From an uncultured Microscilla sp. (GTDB lineage: Bacteria; Bacteroidota; Bacteroidia; Cytophagales; Microscillaceae): DNA of 46,693 bases. The notes below the pieces were generated by a model. That model saw only the letters and a program-made list of their open reading frames with translations. It was not told the origin of the DNA and searched no databases. The position numbers and the translations under genes were made by a program. Location of the stretch: contig NZ_CANLRP010000052.1 in NCBI RefSeq assembly GCF_947493425.1, positions 1 to 46,693 of the forward strand, written 5' to 3'. Position 1 is the stretch's first letter; each line of letters starts with the position of its first letter. This document shows, one piece after another, positions 16,576-23,362 of the stretch.

Positions 16576-19500
16576 ATGAATAAATTCACTTTTTGCTACA
16601 GGCAATGGTTGCTTGTAGTGCTTGCTATCGTATGTCCAAAATTATCGACTGCTCAAATCAATTCTGGTGGAAGCCACTCTACCCAAAATCATCAAAAACA
16701 AGTTATAGGCTATATTACTAACTGGGATGCCTGGAAAGATCAAAGTTATGGTATTCCAGCTAAAGGAGCCTTTAATCATTTAAATATTGATTATTCACAG
16801 TACACCATCTTAAATTACTCGTTTTTTGGAGTAGCTCAAGATGGTTCTTTGCATGGGGGTGATTATCGCAACAAACAAATTCACCAATCTAATGCAGTAC
16901 AAGCTCCTGCACCTCTACTACACGCCGATATTTACAGTAGTTGGGAATTGCACATTCTGCTGGGTGAACTTGAACCAGTACAATGGATTGATGCTGCTGC
17001 TAAAGTAAAGGCAGAGGCACAAGGTTTTGTTGTACAAGAAGGAAGCAATACCTGGAGCCACCCTGGCTGGGGAGTAAGTAATCAACCACTGCCCTTGCCT
17101 CTCAAAAAAGACGGAGGAGCAAAAGGGTTGCTTGATTTAGCTCATGAAAAAGGAGTAAAAGTAATGGCTGCCATTGGTGGATGGAGTATGTCTAAACATT
17201 TTCCAGAAATGGCCGCAGATCCACAAAAACGCCAAAAATTTATCAATGACTGTGAACGTCTAATTCGCATGGGTTTTGATGGGATCGACTTAGACTGGGA
17301 GTTCCCTGGCCCTTTTGAAGGTATGAACTTTACAGGGTCAACTGCTGACTACCAAAACCTTACTACTTTGGTAACCGAATTACGCACTCGCTTAAACAGT
17401 CTCGGATCGGGAAAGTTAATTAACATTGCTTTTTCGGGAAGCCCTGCCAAGTTACAAAACATCGAGTGGAACAAGCTTACCCCTTTGGTAGACTATTTTG
17501 GTATCATGACGTATGATTATAATGGAGGTTGGTCAAACAAAACAGCACACAATACCCCTTTATATAATTATACAGGAGCCACACACACCGACTTCAACGT
17601 AAATAGTAGCATACAAACACTTTTGCAGTTAGGAGTACCCAAAAGTAAGATCAATATAGGAGCAGCAAATTATGGTAGAGGAGTGGTTACTCAAGGAGCC
17701 GCTGCACTCAATGCACCAACTCAAAAAGTAAACCGTTTTGTAAGTCCTGACGGAGACATCTCTACTGCTGCTGACTTTACTAATTGGGGAAAATTTGATG
17801 GTGCTCCGTTTTACTCCTACATTGTGCAGCAAGCGTTGCAACCCAACAGTGGATGGACACGCCACTGGGATAATGAGGCTAAAGTGCCCTATCTCACCAA
17901 AGGCAACTTTTTTTTAAGTTATGATGATGTACAATCTATAGAGCATAAAGCTAAATTTGTAAATGATCAACAATTGGCTGGTGTCATTGTTTGGTCTGTA
18001 TATGGTGATTTACAAATGTCAGGGAGCGCTACCTCAAAAGGCAGTCACCTCAAGTATGTCGCCAACACTCAGTCTCCCTTGGTGAATACTTTAAATCGAG
18101 TATTTGCTACAGGAAACGGGGGTAATAGTGGCAATATTGCCCCTGTGGTAAATTTGACTCAGCCTGGCAATAATGCCCAATTTGAGCTAGGTCAAATCAT
18201 TCCTATTGCAGCCAACGCCTCAGATGCAGATGGCTCAGTAAGCAAAGTAACTTTTTATGCCAATAACCTACTATTGAGCACAGATACTTCTGCTCCTTAT
18301 AGTTTCAGTTGGTCTAACACTACCCAAGGGACTTATACACTCAAAGCCATTGCTACCGATGATCAAGGACAAACAACCACCTCTACAAGCATAACCGTTG
18401 AAATAAAAGCTGCTGATAATGGAGGAGGAAATTGTGGCAATATTCCAGCTTGGGATGCTGGTAAAGTATATTCTGCTGCTGGCAATATAGTAAGCTACCA
18501 AGGCAAAAAGTACCGCAATAAATGGTGGACTAAAGGAGATAATCCTACCCAAAATATGGCGGCTAACCCTTGGGAGTTGCTAGGCAATTGTGGAAGTGCT
18601 GATCATACGCTTACTATTAGTTCGCCTACCCCAAACAGTGAGATCGTGGCTGGACAGTCGGTCAATGTGAAAGCAGAATGGAACGGGAACACTGGGGATA
18701 TTGCCAAAGTGGTGTTTTATGCCAACGGACAACTCTTGACAGAAAAAACTGATAGTCCTTATGCATTTTCGTGGAGCGTTCAAACTATCGGAAATGTTAT
18801 ATTATTGGCAAAAGCCCTGGATGACAATGGAAAAGAGTTAGCTCAGGATGCCATCACTATCACTGTAAAAGATAGTAGTACTGGCAATAGTTGTGCAGGT
18901 GTACCTGTTTGGGATGCCAGTAAAGTATACGCTGCTGCTGGTAATATTGTAAGTTATCAGGGCAAAAAGTACCGCAATAAATGGTGGACTAAAGGAGATA
19001 ACCCTACCCAAAGCATGGATGCTAACCCTTGGGAGTTGTTGGGGAATTGTGGGGGAAGCACCAACCAAAAACCTACTGTAAACATTACCCAACCTGCCTC
19101 TAACAGTAACTTTACTCAAGGACAAAACATTGAAGTTAAAGCCACTGCTCAAGATGCTGACGGCAGCATTTCTAAGGTGAGCTTTTACGCCAATAACCTC
19201 CTGCTGGGTATTGTGTATGATGCTCCTTATGAGTTAAATTGGCAAAACCCACCTTCAGGCAATTATCAGCTTAAAGCAATAGCTGAAGATAATGAAGGGG
19301 CAAGCACTACATCTGCTTTGGTAACTGTTAAAGTAAATACGCTACAAAATCAAGCACCAAACGTCAATATCATTACCCCTGTCAATGGAGCCACTATTCC
19401 TTTGGGTAATATGATCTCTATTGAGGCTAATGCAAATGATACTGATGGACAAATAACAAAAGTTGCATTTTATGCTAATGGACAAAAGCTAGGTGAGGCT

Positions 19501-20919
19501 TCTAACCAGCCTTACAGGATAACTTGGAACAATGTTGCAGAGGGAACTTATCAGTTAACAGCAATGGCTACTGATAACGAGGGACTTACTACCACTTCTA
19601 CTGTTCATACTGTTACCGTAGGAGAAACAACCCCACCTCATAGCTCGCTACCCAAAAATATAGTGGTGGGTTACTGGCATAATTGGAACTTGTCTTCTGC
19701 ACCTTATATGGCATTGCAAGATGTACCTAGCGGATATAATGTAATTTGTGTAGCATTTGCTATTCCAGTATCTCACACAGATATGACGATGACTTTTACT
19801 CCATCAGAAGTATCAAAAGAAGCATTTAAGGCAGATATAAAAGCGGTACAACAAAAAGGTACCAAGGTATTGATATCTATTGGAGGAGCCAATGCTCCTG
19901 TAGAATTGAAAAATGACGCTGATCGAGAGAAATTTATCACCTCTATGCGTAACATTATTCAAGAGTATGGTTTTGATGGGCTAGACATTGACTTAGAAGG
20001 TTCTTCTGTTATCCTGAATTCAGGAGATACCGACTTTAAAAATCCTACTACGCCAAAAGTTATTAACCTAATTGCAGCCACTCGTACCTTGTGCAATGAG
20101 TTTGGCAATGAGTTTATTTTGAGCGCAGCTCCAGAAGTACAATACTTACAAGGTGGCTTTGCTAACTATGGAACTGCTTTTGGGGGCTATCTGCCTGTGA
20201 TTCATGCATTGAGAGATAAACTCACTTATGTACACCCACAACTATATAATACAGGCTCACAATTTGGGTATGACAATCAAATTTATGCCCAGTCTACAGC
20301 TGATTTTATGGTGGCTATGACCGAATTATTGTTGAAAGGATTCCCTGTTGGAAGAAATACAAATAGCATATTTTCACCACTGCGCGAAGACCAGGTGGCC
20401 ATTGGTTTACCTGCTAAGCCAGCCGCCGCACCAGCCGGGGGGTATTTGGCACCTAATGAAGTACACAAAGCGTTGAATTACCTCACCAAAGGAGTTTCTT
20501 TTGGTGGACGATATACGCTTCAAAATGCCACTGGCTACCCTAACTTAAGAGGGTTAATGACTTGGTCTATCAATTGGGATAAAACAAATGGGTATGAGTT
20601 TGTCAATAATCATCATAATTATTTTAATAGTCAAACTACCCAGCACCAAAAAACTTCTTCGGTACACTTGTCTAACTTTCCGAATCCAGTAGAACGTACT
20701 ACTACTGTCACACTAAAAACCAATACCGAGGCAACGACTTCAATTGTCATTTACAATCGTTTTGGTAATAAAGTAGCTACAGTATGTCCAAGTCAAACGA
20801 TAAAGAAAGGGCAATACAGTTTTACTGTAGATATGCAAGGGTTACCTGTTGGGATGTATTATTGTTCGGTTATTCGTTATGGAATGGTAGTAAAATCTGT
20901 AAAAATCATAAAAAAATAA
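16576..20919 (+). CDS. Secreted double-GH18 chitinase with Ig-like, CBM5/12 and T9SS sorting domains
   Basis: A 1447-residue extracellular chitinase. Order: signal peptide (about 1-26); GH18 domain (about 41-510) with catalytic motif DGIDLDWE at 235-242 (acid Glu242); Ig-like repeat (520-614); CBM5/12-type chitin-binding repeat (619-673, WDAGKVYSAAGN…RNKWWTKGDNP…PWELLGNCG); Ig-like (674-766); second CBM5/12 (773-827); two more Ig-like repeats (831-922, 925-1017); a second GH18 (about 1026-1352) with DGLDIDLE at 1134-1141 (acid Glu1141); and a C-terminal T9SS sorting domain (about 1367-1447, NFPNPVERTTTV…LPVGMYYCSV…VKIIKK). The two GH18 domains are of different subtypes, suggesting complementary exo and endo action. 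The layout resembles the two-domain ChiA of Flavobacterium johnsoniae. A terminator follows at 21092. Confidence 0.93.
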   Translation: MNKFTFCYRQWLLVVLAIVCPKLSTAQINSGGSHSTQNHQKQVIGYITNWDAWKDQSYGIPAKGAFNHLNIDYSQYTILNYSFFGVAQDGSLHGGDYRNKQIHQSNAVQAPAPLLHADIYSSWELHILLGELEPVQWIDAAAKVKAEAQGFVVQEGSNTWSHPGWGVSNQPLPLPLKKDGGAKGLLDLAHEKGVKVMAAIGGWSMSKHFPEMAADPQKRQKFINDCERLIRMGFDGIDLDWEFPGPFEGMNFTGSTADYQNLTTLVTELRTRLNSLGSGKLINIAFSGSPAKLQNIEWNKLTPLVDYFGIMTYDYNGGWSNKTAHNTPLYNYTGATHTDFNVNSSIQTLLQLGVPKSKINIGAANYGRGVVTQGAAALNAPTQKVNRFVSPDGDISTAADFTNWGKFDGAPFYSYIVQQALQPNSGWTRHWDNEAKVPYLTKGNFFLSYDDVQSIEHKAKFVNDQQLAGVIVWSVYGDLQMSGSATSKGSHLKYVANTQSPLVNTLNRVFATGNGGNSGNIAPVVNLTQPGNNAQFELGQIIPIAANASDADGSVSKVTFYANNLLLSTDTSAPYSFSWSNTTQGTYTLKAIATDDQGQTTTSTSITVEIKAADNGGGNCGNIPAWDAGKVYSAAGNIVSYQGKKYRNKWWTKGDNPTQNMAANPWELLGNCGSADHTLTISSPTPNSEIVAGQSVNVKAEWNGNTGDIAKVVFYANGQLLTEKTDSPYAFSWSVQTIGNVILLAKALDDNGKELAQDAITITVKDSSTGNSCAGVPVWDASKVYAAAGNIVSYQGKKYRNKWWTKGDNPTQSMDANPWELLGNCGGSTNQKPTVNITQPASNSNFTQGQNIEVKATAQDADGSISKVSFYANNLLLGIVYDAPYELNWQNPPSGNYQLKAIAEDNEGASTTSALVTVKVNTLQNQAPNVNIITPVNGATIPLGNMISIEANANDTDGQITKVAFYANGQKLGEASNQPYRITWNNVAEGTYQLTAMATDNEGLTTTSTVHTVTVGETTPPHSSLPKNIVVGYWHNWNLSSAPYMALQDVPSGYNVICVAFAIPVSHTDMTMTFTPSEVSKEAFKADIKAVQQKGTKVLISIGGANAPVELKNDADREKFITSMRNIIQEYGFDGLDIDLEGSSVILNSGDTDFKNPTTPKVINLIAATRTLCNEFGNEFILSAAPEVQYLQGGFANYGTAFGGYLPVIHALRDKLTYVHPQLYNTGSQFGYDNQIYAQSTADFMVAMTELLLKGFPVGRNTNSIFSPLREDQVAIGLPAKPAAAPAGGYLAPNEVHKALNYLTKGVSFGGRYTLQNATGYPNLRGLMTWSINWDKTNGYEFVNNHHNYFNSQTTQHQKTSSVHLSNFPNPVERTTTVTLKTNTEATTSIVIYNRFGNKVATVCPSQTIKKGQYSFTVDMQGLPVGMYYCSVIRYGMVVKSVKIIKK
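18502..19001 (+). repeat. Near-identical internal repeat (two CBM5/12 modules)
   Basis: Two chitin-binding modules within the chitinase share an unbroken 41-base identity (18502-18542 and 18961-19001), including synonymous positions, within about 150 bases of high similarity. This points to recent duplication or gene conversion. Confidence 0.8.
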
Positions 20920-21091
20920 AACGAATGAGAAAGATAGAATTTGGTATTTTATTTTGCCAATAGACGCCTTTGACGGTAATTTTCAAAAAATATGAGGAAG
21001 AGTGCTTTACTCTACTACACTTTTATTGAAGTTTGTATTTTTACAAATTATCGTCAAGACTAAAATAGCGTATTTAAAGGTTTAAAAATAT

Positions 21092-21124
21092 AGCCTCGTT
21101 GTTCAAAAATAACGAGGCTTTTTA
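21092..21124 (+). terminator. Chitinase terminator, possibly bidirectional
   Basis: AGCCTCGTT (21092-21100) pairs with AACGAGGCT (21111-21119), extending inward to TT/AA; TTTTTA follows. It also lies beyond the last tRNA of the minus-strand array and may end that transcript too. It shares its core with the mtaB terminator. Confidence 0.8.
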
Positions 21125-21194
21125 TTGCTTAGAAATCCCTTTCTAATAAGAACATTAAACGTTCTTAGATACCACATCAACTGCAAACGAATTT

Positions 21195-21269
21195 TGGCGG
21201 GAATGGCAGGACTCGAACCTGCGTGTATCCGATTAACAGTCGGATGCTAAACCTCTCAGCTACATTCCC
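21195..21269 (-). tRNA. tRNA-Asn(GTT), copy 1
   Basis: Acceptor GGGAATG/CATTCCC, anticodon stem TCCGA/TCGGA, loop CTGTTAA (anticodon GTT), T-arm GCAGG-TTCGAGT-CCTGC, discriminator G, encoded CCA. Canonical. Confidence 0.95.
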
Positions 21270-21273
21270 TTGA

Positions 21274-21349
21274 TGGTTCGTCCGGTGGGATTTGAACCCA
21301 CAACCTTCCGGTTAAAAGCCGGGAACTCTGCCAATTGAGCTACGAACGA
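21274..21349 (-). tRNA. tRNA-Lys(TTT), TCGTTCG type, copy 1
   Basis: Acceptor TCGTTCG/CGGACGA, loop CTTTTAA (anticodon TTT), T-arm GTGGG-TTCAAAT-CCCAC, discriminator A, encoded CCA. The anticodon stem CCCGG/CCGGA has a C27-A43 mismatch. Confidence 0.9.
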
Positions 21350-21353
21350 ATGT

Positions 21354-21427
21354 TGGCACGGATAGAAGGAGTCGAACCCTCATCAAAGGTTTTGGAGACC
21401 ATTATTCTACCATTGAACTATATCCGT
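21354..21427 (-). tRNA. tRNA-Trp(CCA), copy 1
   Basis: Acceptor ACGGATA/TATCCGT, loop CTCCAAA (anticodon CCA), T-arm GAGGG-TTCGACT-CCTTC, discriminator G, encoded CCA. The anticodon stem ATGGT/ACCTT has a T-T mismatch at 28-42. Confidence 0.85.
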
Positions 21428-21431
21428 GGAT

Positions 21432-21587
21432 AAAAAGAGGTAACTAACGACAAGTGACGTTTACCTGCTCTAACCTACTGAGCTACTCTCCTATTTTGAG
21501 CAATACATTTTTGCAGGAGAGGAGGGACTCGAACCCCCGACCCGGCGATGTGGAATCGAAGTAACACTTATCTACGACACTCTTTTT
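21432..21587 (-). tRNA. Candidate circularly permuted tRNA, CCA anticodon, copy 1
   Basis: In transcription order: flank AAAAAGAG (21587-21580) and GATAAGTG (21572-21565); the 3' half of a tRNA from position 29 to the discriminator (21558-21514: CGA, loop TTCCACA, TCGCC, T-arm GGGGG-TTCGAGT-CCCTC, acceptor CTCTCCT, G); a spacer of about 20 nt; then the 5' half from acceptor AGGAGAG (21492-21486) through a normal D-arm to position 28 (21464); then flank CACTTGTC (21456-21449) and CTCTTTTT (21439-21432). The acceptor strands pair 7/7. Joining 28 to 29 gives a perfect anticodon stem GGCGA/TCGCC with CCA in the loop. The flanks pair with each other. Position 37 would be C, which is unusual. No colinear 5' half precedes the 3' half. 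Splicing is inferred, not shown. Confidence 0.55.
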
Positions 21588-21588
21588 G

Positions 21589-21661
21589 TTCGCCTGGTGG
21601 GATTTGAACCCACAACCTTCCGGTTAAAAGCCGGGAACTCTGCCAATTGAGCTACAAGCGA
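21589..21661 (-). tRNA. tRNA-Lys(TTT), TCGCTTG type, copy 1
   Basis: Acceptor TCGCTTG/CAGGCGA (one G-T pair), loop CTTTTAA, T-arm GTGGG-TTCAAAT-CCCAC, discriminator A. The 3' end reads CAA instead of CCA. Anticodon stem has the C27-A43 mismatch. Confidence 0.85.
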
Positions 21662-21665
21662 ATTT

Positions 21666-21740
21666 TGGCGGGAATGGCAGGACTCGAACCTGCGTGTATC
21701 CGATTAACAGTCGGATGCTAAACCTCTCAGCTACATTCCC
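21666..21740 (-). tRNA. tRNA-Asn(GTT), copy 2
   Basis: Same sequence as the gene at 21195-21269, displaced by 471 bases. Confidence 0.95.
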
Positions 21741-21744
21741 TTGA

Positions 21745-21820
21745 TGGTTCGTCCGGTGGGATTTGAACCCACAACCTTCCGGTTAAAAGCCGGGAACTCT
21801 GCCAATTGAGCTACGAACGA
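21745..21820 (-). tRNA. tRNA-Lys(TTT), TCGTTCG type, copy 2
   Basis: Same as 21274-21349, including the C27-A43 mismatch. Confidence 0.9.
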
Positions 21821-21824
21821 ATGT

Positions 21825-21898
21825 TGGCACGGATAGAAGGAGTCGAACCCTCATCAAAGGTTTTGGAGACCATTATTCTACCATTGAACTATATCCGT
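21825..21898 (-). tRNA. tRNA-Trp(CCA), copy 2
   Basis: Same as 21354-21427. Confidence 0.85.
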
Positions 21899-21902
21899 GG
21901 AT

Positions 21903-22058
21903 AAAAAGAGGTAACTAACGACAAGTGACGTTTACCTGCTCTAACCTACTGAGCTACTCTCCTATTTTGAGCAATACATTTTTGCAGGAGAGGAGGGACT
22001 CGAACCCCCGGCCCGGCGATGTGGAATCGAAGTAACACTTATCTACGACACTCTTTTT
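21903..22058 (-). tRNA. Candidate circularly permuted tRNA, CCA anticodon, copy 2
   Basis: Repeat of the locus at 21432-21587 with one change in the variable loop (GGGCC instead of GGGTC). 3' half 22029-21985, 5' half 21963-21935. All stems and flanking complementarity are kept. Confidence 0.55.
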
Positions 22059-22059
22059 G

Positions 22060-22132
22060 TTCGCTTGGTGGGATTTGAACCCACAACCTTCCGGTTAAAA
22101 GCCGGGAACTCTGCCAATTGAGCTACAAGCGA
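22060..22132 (-). tRNA. tRNA-Lys(TTT), TCGCTTG type, copy 2
   Basis: As 21589-21661, but the acceptor 3' strand is CAAGCGA, giving a fully Watson-Crick stem. The 3' end again reads CAA rather than CCA. Confidence 0.85.
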
Positions 22133-22136
22133 ATTT

Positions 22137-22211
22137 TGGCGGGAATGGCAGGACTCGAACCTGCGTGTATCCGATTAACAGTCGGATGCTAAACCTCTCA
22201 GCTACATTCCC
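22137..22211 (-). tRNA. tRNA-Asn(GTT), copy 3
   Basis: Same as 21195-21269. Confidence 0.95.
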
Positions 22212-22215
22212 TTGA

Positions 22216-22291
22216 TGGTTCGTCCGGTGGGATTTGAACCCACAACCTTCCGGTTAAAAGCCGGGAACTCTGCCAATTGAGCTACGAACGA
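22216..22291 (-). tRNA. tRNA-Lys(TTT), TCGTTCG type, copy 3
   Basis: Same as 21274-21349. Confidence 0.9.
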
Positions 22292-22295
22292 ATGT

Positions 22296-22369
22296 TGGCA
22301 CGGATAGAAGGAGTCGAACCCTCATCAAAGGTTTTGGAGACCATTATTCTACCGTTGAACTATATCCGT
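22296..22369 (-). tRNA. tRNA-Trp(CCA), copy 3
   Basis: As 21354-21427 with one D-loop base changed (ACGG for ATGG on the minus strand). Confidence 0.85.
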
Positions 22370-22373
22370 GGAT

Positions 22374-22529
22374 AAAAAGAGGTAACTAACAATTAGTGTA
22401 TATTATATTTTACCAATTAAACTACAGAGCCTTTAAGCATTGTATCAAATAGCGGCTCTGGCGGGACTCGAACCCGCATCTCATCATTAACAGTGAAGCG
22501 AAGTAACACTAATTTACGACACTCTTTTT
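22374..22529 (-). tRNA. Candidate circularly permuted tRNA-Asn(GTT)
   Basis: Same scaffold as the loci at 21432 and 21903 but with a different tRNA inside. Order: flanks AAAAAGAG (22529-22522) and AATTAGTG (22514-22507); 3' half from position 29 (22496-22453: TCA, loop CTGTTAA, TGATG, T-arm GCGGG-TTCGAGT-CCCGC, acceptor CAGAGCC, G); spacer; 5' half GGCTCTG (22431-22425) through D-arm GTTT/AAAT to position 28 (22404); flanks CACTAATT (22398-22391) and CTCTTTTT (22381-22374). Acceptor pairs 7/7. Joining 28 to 29 gives stem TATCA/TGATG with one G-T pair. The flanking helix is AATTAGTG/CACTAATT here against GATAAGTG/CACTTGTC in the other copies, so pairing is kept while the sequence differs. Confidence 0.6.
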
Positions 22530-22606
22530 GGTTCGCTTGGTGGGACTCGAACCCACGACCCTCTGATTAAAAGTCAGATGCTCTAAACCTACTGAGCTAC
22601 AAGCGA
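22529..22606 (-). tRNA. tRNA-Lys(TTT), canonical form
   Basis: Acceptor TCGCTTG/CAAGCGA, anticodon stem TCTGA/TCAGA, loop CTTTTAA, T-arm GTGGG-TTCGAGT-CCCAC, discriminator A, encoded CCA. All stems are perfect, so this is the likely main Lys tRNA and first gene of the third group. Confidence 0.95.
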
Positions 22607-22624
22607 ATTTTAATTATGGCAAAG

Positions 22625-22652
22625 AAAAAACCTCTTTGAAGAGACAAAGAGG
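22625..22652 (-). terminator. Terminator between tRNA groups 2 and 3
   Basis: CCTCTTTG (22631-22638) pairs with CAAAGAGG (22645-22652), loop 6 nt; on the minus strand the stem runs into six T residues. It follows the group ending at tRNA-Ile(TAT). Confidence 0.8.
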
Positions 22653-22863
22653 CTTATACGACATTTATAATATATAAAAATAGTACAATAAAAATCTTTA
22701 TCATTCAAGGCAGTATTTCCACCATTTATTATGTTTTACTTTATTCTTACTCATAGTATTACAAATATTTATTAAAAAAACTTACATTGTGATTTATGAA
22801 ACAAAAAACAATATACATTGTTTTACCAGCAAGATAAACCTGCTTTATTAAAACCAAATAATA
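22653..22863. other. AT-rich spacer inside the tRNA array
   Basis: No tRNA or gene seen. It should hold the promoter of the third tRNA group, but I found no TAnnTTTG match on the minus strand. Confidence 0.35.
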
Positions 22864-22935
22864 GCACACTGGAAGGAGTCGAACCTTCATTGTCCGGATA
22901 TAAACCGGGTGTTCTACCTATTAAACTACAGTGCA
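22864..22935 (-). tRNA. tRNA-Ile(TAT)-like
   Basis: Acceptor TGCACTG/CAGTGTG (two G-T pairs), D-arm GTTT/GAAC, loop TTTATAT (anticodon TAT), T-arm GAAGG-TTCGACT-CCTTC. Discriminator C and no encoded CCA; stem CCCGG/CCGGA has a C27-A43 mismatch. UAU anticodons are uncommon in bacteria, which usually read AUA with modified CAU. Confidence 0.75.
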
Positions 22936-22955
22936 AAGTACTGTTGAACAGTTAG

Positions 22956-23028
22956 TTGCGTCAGAAGGAGTCGAACCTTCATCCCCTGGTTCGTAGCCAG
23001 GCATTCTATTCCATTGAACTATGACGCA
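22956..23028 (-). tRNA. tRNA-Arg(ACG)
   Basis: Acceptor TGCGTCA/TGACGCA, stem CCTGG/CCAGG, loop CTACGAA (anticodon ACG), T-arm GAAGG-TTCGACT-CCTTC, discriminator A, no encoded CCA. Confidence 0.92.
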
Positions 23029-23038
23029 ATGTAAATAG

Positions 23039-23114
23039 TGGTTACGCTGGAAGGAGTCGAACCTTCACCATTTGGGTAGAAACCAAATATTCTAATCCAT
23101 TAAACTACAGCGCA
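23039..23114 (-). tRNA. tRNA-Arg(TCT)
   Basis: Acceptor TGCGCTG/CAGCGTA, stem TTTGG/CCAAA, loop TTTCTAC (anticodon TCT), T-arm GAAGG-TTCGACT-CCTTC, discriminator A, encoded CCA. Confidence 0.92.
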
Positions 23115-23134
23115 AAATACTGTTTAACAATGAG

Positions 23135-23207
23135 TTGCGTCAGAAGGAGTCGAACCTTCATCATCTGGGTCGAAACCAGGTATTCTATTCCGTTGAACTA
23201 TGACGCA
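23135..23207 (-). tRNA. tRNA-Arg(TCG)
   Basis: Acceptor identical to tRNA-Arg(ACG), loop TTTCGAC (anticodon TCG), T-arm GAAGG-TTCGACT-CCTTC. Stem CCTGG/CCAGA has a C27-A43 mismatch; no encoded CCA. Probably derived from the Arg(ACG) gene. Confidence 0.85.
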
Positions 23208-23362
23208 ATATTTAATTGACAGAAGCAAGCGACAAGTTGCAAACCAACCTCTGGCTTATAAGAAACCAATAATTTTCATTGAATTAATCACTCGATTCGT
23301 TCCCAGAAGCTCTTCTTAAAAAGGAGCCTCTCGTTTGAATCTTTGCTTCATCTGACGCAATA

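Larger units (their letters stand above)
21188..22390. repeat. 471-bp tandem repeat of tRNA genes, about 2.5 copies
   Basis: The sequence repeats with a period of exactly 471 bases: unit starts at 21188, 21659 and 22130, with the third unit matching until 22390 and then diverging. Each unit carries, in transcription order (minus), Lys, a reversed-half tRNA locus, Trp, Lys and Asn. Only a few base differences separate the copies (for example 21596 C/T, the variable loop near 21541, and one in the third Trp copy), so the amplification is recent. Confidence 0.95.

Noticed and set aside
21432..21492. T-arm-less mini-tRNA formed by AGGAGAG, the D-arm and CTCTTTT
   Set aside because: Pairing needs two G-T pairs in copies 1-2 and does not form in the third copy (GGCTCTG against CTCTTTT).
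21514..21587. Colinear but decayed tRNA reading AAAAGAG … CTCTCCT instead of a permuted gene
   Set aside because: Only 5 of 7 acceptor pairs form, the D-arm is absent, and the equivalent reading fails completely in the third copy (AAAAGAG against CAGAGCC), while the permuted reading works in all copies.
21188..22390. Regularly repeated unit that might be a CRISPR array
   Set aside because: The repeats are 471-bp units full of tRNA cloverleafs, not short repeats with unique spacers, and no cas gene is present.
23210..23362. Another split or hidden tRNA between Arg(TCG) and His
   Set aside because: No T-arm consensus (GGTTCGA) and no matching acceptor strands could be found.
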